Of a stretch of DNA of 14,940 nt, positions 12,437 through 14,940 are shown piece by piece (within the stretch, counting starts at the first letter, position 1; each line of letters starts with the position of its first letter). The position numbers and the translations under genes are program-made. The stretch is taken from contig CAMLHB010000042.1 of assembly GCA_946479725.1 (NCBI GenBank), positions 1 through 14,940 of the forward strand. Direction: 5' to 3'. The notes under the pieces were generated by a model. That model did not search any database and was not told the DNA's origin. It worked only from the letters and a program-made list of their open reading frames with translations. The DNA comes from an uncultured Actinomycetes bacterium. Lineage in GTDB: Bacteria > Actinomycetota > Thermoleophilia > Solirubrobacterales > 70-9.

Positions 12437-12471
12437 CGCCCGTTCCCTACGGAAAGAGATCTCGATCTGGA

Positions 12472-13779
12472 TCAGCCATAAGGGCGGTAGAGCATCTTCC
12501 CGCCGAGCAGCTCGGTGACGGTGGCGAAGCGGTAGCCGCGGCCGCGCAAGGTGTCGATGATCCGCGGCAGCGCCGCCAGGGTCTCGCCGCGGGGCCCGCC
12601 GCCGTCGTGCATGAGGATGATCGAGCCCGGCTGGGCGTGACCGACGATGTTGCTGTAGATCGCCTCAGTCCCGGGGGTGGACCAGTCGCGCGGGTCGACG
12701 TCCCAGGTGATCGTTCGCATGCCGAGGCTGCCGGCGGCGGCGATCACGCTCGCGTTGACGCCGCCGCCGGGCGGGCGGAAGAGGCAGGGCTTGAAGTGGG
12801 TGTAGGCGCGGATCCGTTCGGCGGCGCCGGCGATCTGCCCGTAGCCGGGGTATTCGACGTGGTCCATCGTGTGGTCGCCGATCTCGCCCCCCTGGGCGAG
12901 GATCTGCCGCATCTCGTCTTCGCGCCCCGGCATCACCTGGCCGACCTCGAAGAAGGTCCCGGGCACGTCCTTTTCGCGCAGGACCCGAAGGAAGTCGTCG
13001 GTGTAGTCGCTGGGGCCGTCGTCGAAGGTGAGGGCGACGACCTTGCGGTCGCGCGGGCCGTTGGTGACGAGCCCGGCGCTGCCGCCGGTGCAGCCGACCG
13101 CGCGGACGGGGCGCAGGCGGAAGCGAGCGGTGCCCGTGGCGGGCAGGGACTCGCGGCAGTCGCCGCCGGGTCCGCAGCCGGAGCTGCGGATGATCCGCCA
13201 GCGATAGCGCCGCGGCGTGAGTGCGGCATCGCCGGGTTCGAGCGAGACGACCAGCTTCTGCGGCTGCGGCCGCTTCACGGTCGCCCTGATCGTCGAGGGA
13301 TGCGTCGGGCGGCCGGCCGGGCTCACCTGCTCCAACCCCACCCGGTGCCGCGGTCGGTGACCGCCGAGGCAAAGGCGGACCGCCGGCGCCGTCGGACCTG
13401 GGCTGAGCTCGAAGCAGAGGTAGCGGGAAGCGGCGCGGCGCGGGTCGGGATGCGGTTCCAGGCGCGAGAGCGGCACGGCCCCCGCCGTGCGCACGCTGAA
13501 GATCAGCTCCCGCCCCTTCTGCATCAACCCGGCCCGCTGCAGCCGCGCCCCCGCACCCCCCTCCCGAACTGCATCAACTTCGCTACCTGCTGGGTTGCCA
13601 AGTTGATGCAGTTCGGAGGCGGCGGCCGGGGAGGCGCCGGTTAGCGCCGCGGCGGCTAGGGAGAGGGCGGCGGCGCACAGGATCTTGCGGGAGGGAGCGA
13701 TAGCTGGGTGGCGGGTGGTGGGTTGCGCGAGGCTGTCGATGTTAAGACCGCGGCTCGGACCCGACGCGGCCCGCACCAC
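12472..13779 (-). CDS. Secreted NodB-type polysaccharide deacetylase
   Basis: 435 residues from GTG 13779 (an adjacent GTG at 13776 also fits); AGAGG lies 5 bases upstream. A long n-region leads to the signal core KILCAAALSLAAAALTG, with probable cleavage after PAAA (52-55). The mature protein starts with the palindrome-encoded ELHQLGNPAGSEVDAV (56-71). A non-catalytic beta-rich region (about 75-240) precedes the NodB domain (about 245-425): TFDDGPSD (Asp253, Asp254), HTMDH (His303, His307), FRPPGGG (334-340), WDVDPRDW (Asp360) and LMHDGGG (His391). All catalytic and metal residues are present, so it should de-N-acetylate a wall or capsular glycan outside the cell. The lipid operon starts 35 bp downstream and may be co-transcribed. 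Confidence 0.9.
   Translation of the reverse strand: MVRAASGPSRGLNIDSLAQPTTRHPAIAPSRKILCAAALSLAAAALTGASPAAASELHQLGNPAGSEVDAVREGGAGARLQRAGLMQKGRELIFSVRTAGAVPLSRLEPHPDPRRAASRYLCFELSPGPTAPAVRLCLGGHRPRHRVGLEQVSPAGRPTHPSTIRATVKRPQPQKLVVSLEPGDAALTPRRYRWRIIRSSGCGPGGDCRESLPATGTARFRLRPVRAVGCTGGSAGLVTNGPRDRKVVALTFDDGPSDYTDDFLRVLREKDVPGTFFEVGQVMPGREDEMRQILAQGGEIGDHTMDHVEYPGYGQIAGAAERIRAYTHFKPCLFRPPGGGVNASVIAAAGSLGMRTITWDVDPRDWSTPGTEAIYSNIVGHAQPGSIILMHDGGGPRGETLAALPRIIDTLRGRGYRFATVTELLGGKMLYRPYG
13565..13616 (-). repeat. 52-bp protein-coding palindromic element, copy 2 (deacetylase N-terminus)
   Basis: Identical base for base to copy 1, in the same orientation and codon phase, but with unrelated flanks (CCCTCC on the left and AGGCGG on the right). 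It encodes ELHQLGNPAGSEVDAV directly behind the signal peptide of the deacetylase. The two copies are direct repeats 2.4 kb apart. Confidence 0.93.
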
Positions 13780-13807
13780 TTCTACCTCTACCTTGTTGAG
13801 ACCGGTT

Positions 13808-14940
13808 GTGACCTTTGGCAGTCAAACGAGAAGCCGCCCGCCGGCGCTGGCGGCGGTCCTCCTCGCGCTTGCCCTCGCGGCACTCGCGCCCGCCCGCGCC
13901 GACGCCGCGACCGGCGGCGCCGGAGAAGTCGAATCCGGCGGCAACGTCAGCAACAGCGCCTTCGACCGCCAGGGGATGTGGGTCTGGTACGTCTCCCACT
14001 GCGAGGGCGGCAGCATCGGCGCGATCGTCGCCCGCGCCAAGCGCAACGACGTCGGCACGGTCTATATAAAGGCGGCCGACGGAGGCGGCAGTTGGAGCCA
14101 GTTCAGCAAGGGACTGGTGCAGGCGCTGCACCGCGGTGGCCTCAGCGTTTGCGCCTGGCAGTTCGTCTACGGCGACGCGCCCGTCGCCGAGGCCAAGGCC
14201 GCCGCGGCGGCGGTGAAGAAGGGCGCCGACTGCTTCGTGATCGACGCCGAGGCCGACTACGAGGGCAAGTACGCCGCCGCCGACCGCTACGTCCGCTCCC
14301 TCCGCGCCCGCATCGGCGGCGCCTTCCCGGTCGCCCTCGCCGGCTTCCCCTACGTCGACTACCACCCCTCGTTCCCCTACTCGGTCTTCTTCGGCCCGGG
14401 CGGCGCCACCTACAACCAGCCGCAGATGTACTGGAAGACGATCGGGACCTCGGTCCGCACCGTCTACGAACACACCTACCTATACAACCGCGTCTACGGC
14501 CACCCGATCTACCCGATCGGCCAGACCTACGAAGCCCCCGGCAGCGCTTCGATCCGGCTCTTCCGCCGTTTCGCCGCCAGCTACGGCGGCCTGCCGCCCA
14601 GCTGGTGGTCGTGGCAGGAGACGAACGACCAGGAGTGGGGGGCGGTCGGCGCCGACAGCGCCCTGCGCCCGGTCGCCGCCTTCCGCCAGGAAGTCGTCCA
14701 CCCGCTGCTGAAGCGGAAAAGCAGTGGCGACCTCGTCGTCTGGGCGCAGGAGCACCTGATCGCCGCCGGCGCCGAACTCCCGGTGACGGGGATCTTCGGC
14801 CGTCAGACCGCCCGCGCCGTCCACCTCTTCAAGGAAACCCACGGCCTCCCCGCCGACGGGATCGTCGACACCGAAACCTGGAATGCCCTCCTCGCCTACA
14901 CCCCCTACCGCCCCCGCTGGACCGCCGCCGGCTCCGGCGC
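13808..14940 (+). CDS. Exported peptidoglycan-binding protein with a TIM-barrel hydrolase-like domain (3' end outside window)
   Basis: 377 residues visible, running off the right edge; proposed start GTG 13808, with TTG 13796 possible. Signal peptide core ALAAVLLALALAAL, cleavage probably after ADA. The barrel-like domain (about 57-290) begins GMWVWYVSHCEGG and alternates beta-strands (VGTVYIKAADG, LSVCAWQFVYG, CFVIDAEADYEG, FPVALAGFPY, PQMYWKTIG, YPIGQTYEAP, WWSWQETN). Asp146 and Glu148 in VIDAE sit at a strand end, as catalytic acids do in GH25-like hydrolases. A PG_binding_1 domain follows (about 308-363): LVVWAQEHLIAAG, VTGIFGRQTARAVHLFKETHGLPADGIVD. It is probably a wall-associated glycan hydrolase; specificity unknown. 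Only 28 bp separate its start from the divergent deacetylase. Confidence 0.8.
   Translation, partial: MTFGSQTRSRPPALAAVLLALALAALAPARADAATGGAGEVESGGNVSNSAFDRQGMWVWYVSHCEGGSIGAIVARAKRNDVGTVYIKAADGGGSWSQFSKGLVQALHRGGLSVCAWQFVYGDAPVAEAKAAAAAVKKGADCFVIDAEADYEGKYAAADRYVRSLRARIGGAFPVALAGFPYVDYHPSFPYSVFFGPGGATYNQPQMYWKTIGTSVRTVYEHTYLYNRVYGHPIYPIGQTYEAPGSASIRLFRRFAASYGGLPPSWWSWQETNDQEWGAVGADSALRPVAAFRQEVVHPLLKRKSSGDLVVWAQEHLIAAGAELPVTGIFGRQTARAVHLFKETHGLPADGIVDTETWNALLAYTPYRPRWTAAGSG

Noticed and set aside
11139..13616. The two 52-bp repeats as terminal repeats of a transposon or as CRISPR repeats
   Set aside because: They are direct, not inverted, relative to each other, the sequence between them is ordinary operon genes with no transposase, and two copies 2.4 kb apart do not make an array.
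9190..13644. Plus-strand frames of 300-400 codons opposite the CFA, DUF1365, oxidoreductase and deacetylase genes
   Set aside because: They have no motifs, biased low-complexity composition, and all strong family motifs lie on the other strand. The open NCINFATCWVAKLMQF frame is just the palindrome read on the opposite strand.

Overview
The window is very GC-rich, with G/C-dominated third codon positions, GTG and TTG starts, tightly packed operons and a tRNA-Val that has no encoded CCA. Together with the protein families present, this points to a high-GC actinobacterium. A Thermoleophilia/Solirubrobacterales-type genome fits best, but that placement is inference.

Layout. Positions 1-307 hold the possible tail of a gene entering from the left. 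Positions 346-2619 are a plus-strand, translationally coupled cluster: a small lipoprotein, a divergent NRAMP-superfamily metal transporter and two PRC-barrel proteins. After a possible decayed mini-ORF come two minus-strand genes, a four-helix membrane protein and an amicyanin-like exported cupredoxin (2790-3511). A tRNA-Val(TAC) and an NTF2/SnoaL-like gene follow on plus (3580-4060). On minus, 4040-8177 carries a TauE/SafE permease, a DUF2236/MpaB-type oxygenase, a short single-helix FtsH-type protease and a metallo-beta-lactamase-fold hydrolase.

Positions 8222-12436 are a minus-strand operon read right to left: FAD-dependent oxidoreductase, DUF1365 protein, cyclopropane-fatty-acyl-phospholipid synthase-like methyltransferase, alpha/beta hydrolase. 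All three junctions are ATGA or GTGA overlaps, so the four proteins are probably made together to modify membrane fatty acyl chains. A secreted NodB-type polysaccharide deacetylase lies 35 bp upstream on the same strand. Divergent from it, an exported protein with a TIM-barrel-like domain and a peptidoglycan-binding domain runs off the right edge.

The most notable feature is a set of long palindromes of different sequence families placed in or against these genes. One 52-bp sequence with perfect 16-bp arms occurs twice, identical, in the same orientation and reading frame, inside the oxidoreductase (C-terminus) and the deacetylase (just after the signal peptide). In both it encodes ELHQLGNPAGSEVDAV. 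Two unrelated palindromes sit in frame inside the DUF1365 gene (69 and 45 bp, with 51 bp for the first family, all multiples of three). Another supplies the last eight codons and the stop of the hydrolase. Two more lie at the gene border at 311-349 and just downstream of the metallo-hydrolase at 7386-7432. This resembles a system of protein-coding palindromic repeats, in the manner of Rickettsia palindromic elements, which I cannot match to a described actinobacterial family.
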